The notes beneath the pieces were generated by a model. The model saw only the letters and a list, made by a program, of their open reading frames with translations, was not told where the DNA came from and did no database searches. From an uncultured Prevotella sp. (GTDB lineage Bacteria > Bacteroidota > Bacteroidia > Bacteroidales > Bacteroidaceae): a DNA stretch of 6,689 nt. The number at the start of each line of letters is the position of its first letter. The stretch's first letter is position 1. The stretch lies in contig CALIIG010000016.1 of assembly GCA_938018155.1 (NCBI GenBank), positions 1-6,689 on the forward strand, in the 5' to 3' direction. This document shows, piece by piece, positions 6,476 through 6,689 of this stretch. Position numbers and translations under genes: made by a program.

Positions 6476-6619
6476 CGAATTAAAAAATTAAAGAGGAACA
6501 AACAAAAAGAAAAAAAGAACTTTCGTTTATTTCGTAAAGTAGATTCTTTGTTTTCAGAGGCTGTTGCCGTGGTTTTAGTTTATATTTTCCCAGGCCTTTT
6601 CAATTTCTCTAACCCCTTA

Positions 6620-6688
6620 TTATTCAATTCTTTTTCTAAACAGCTCCTTCCATTGTTCCGCTTTCTTCCAAAAGGCGTAGGGAGGCCT
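6620..6688 (-). CDS. Possible C-terminal end of a gene cut by the window edge
   Basis: One minus-strand frame stays open from the right edge to TAA at 6622-6620. It encodes 22 residues ending in FWKKAEQWKELFRKRIE, a charged amphipathic helix-like tail that looks protein-like. The terminator hairpin about 150 bases downstream supports a minus-strand gene ending here. A second frame also stays open for about 35 codons, so the frame choice is uncertain, and nothing can be said of the function. The remaining stretch from 6480 to 6619 is AT-rich with no recognised feature. Confidence 0.25.
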   Translation of the reverse strand, partial: RPPYAFWKKAEQWKELFRKRIE

Positions 6689-6689
6689 G

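Overview
The window looks like chromosome of a member of the Bacteroidales, most probably Prevotella-like. The evidence is a DUF4492-cydA-cydB operon of the Bacteroidetes type, start sites with little or no Shine-Dalgarno sequence, promoter elements of the Bacteroidetes primary sigma factor type (TTTG spaced from TAnnTTTG), and a GH9-deacetylase fusion of a kind I associate with that phylum. Species assignment is inference. All convincing protein genes lie on the minus strand, so the window reads right to left.

Positions 1-257 are non-coding. They hold a GC-rich cluster of inverted and direct repeats at the left edge and a 12-bp stem hairpin that probably ends the cyd operon. Positions 258-3350 hold three genes: a 77-residue single-span membrane protein (DUF4492 type), cydA and cydB. 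CydA and CydB form a cytochrome bd quinol oxidase, which reduces O2 to water at very low oxygen. The small protein is transcribed first, from a near-consensus promoter at 3368-3399. Gaps of 44 and 58 bases indicate one transcript. No cydDC transporter genes are inside the window.

Positions 3351-3637 are intergenic, with the cyd promoter on the left and the terminator of the next gene on the right. Positions 3638-6142 encode an 834-residue exported enzyme: an Ig-like CelD_N-type domain, a GH9 catalytic domain with its acidic catalytic residues in place, and a C-terminal NodB/CE4-like domain with altered motifs. It has a strong terminator and a candidate promoter element, so it is probably a single-gene unit.

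Positions 6143-6689 have no convincing complete protein gene. They contain the upstream region of the GH9 gene, a plus-strand tRNA with anticodon CAC (Val) and two stem mismatches, an unassigned structured element with a T-run, a very strong hairpin oriented as a terminator for minus-strand transcription entering from the right, and possibly the last codons of a minus-strand gene cut by the window edge.

Most of the window is ordinary. The best leads are the non-canonical CE4 domain fused to GH9, the DUF4492 protein as a candidate oxidase subunit, the atypical tRNA-Val(CAC), and the unassigned RNA-like element beside it.
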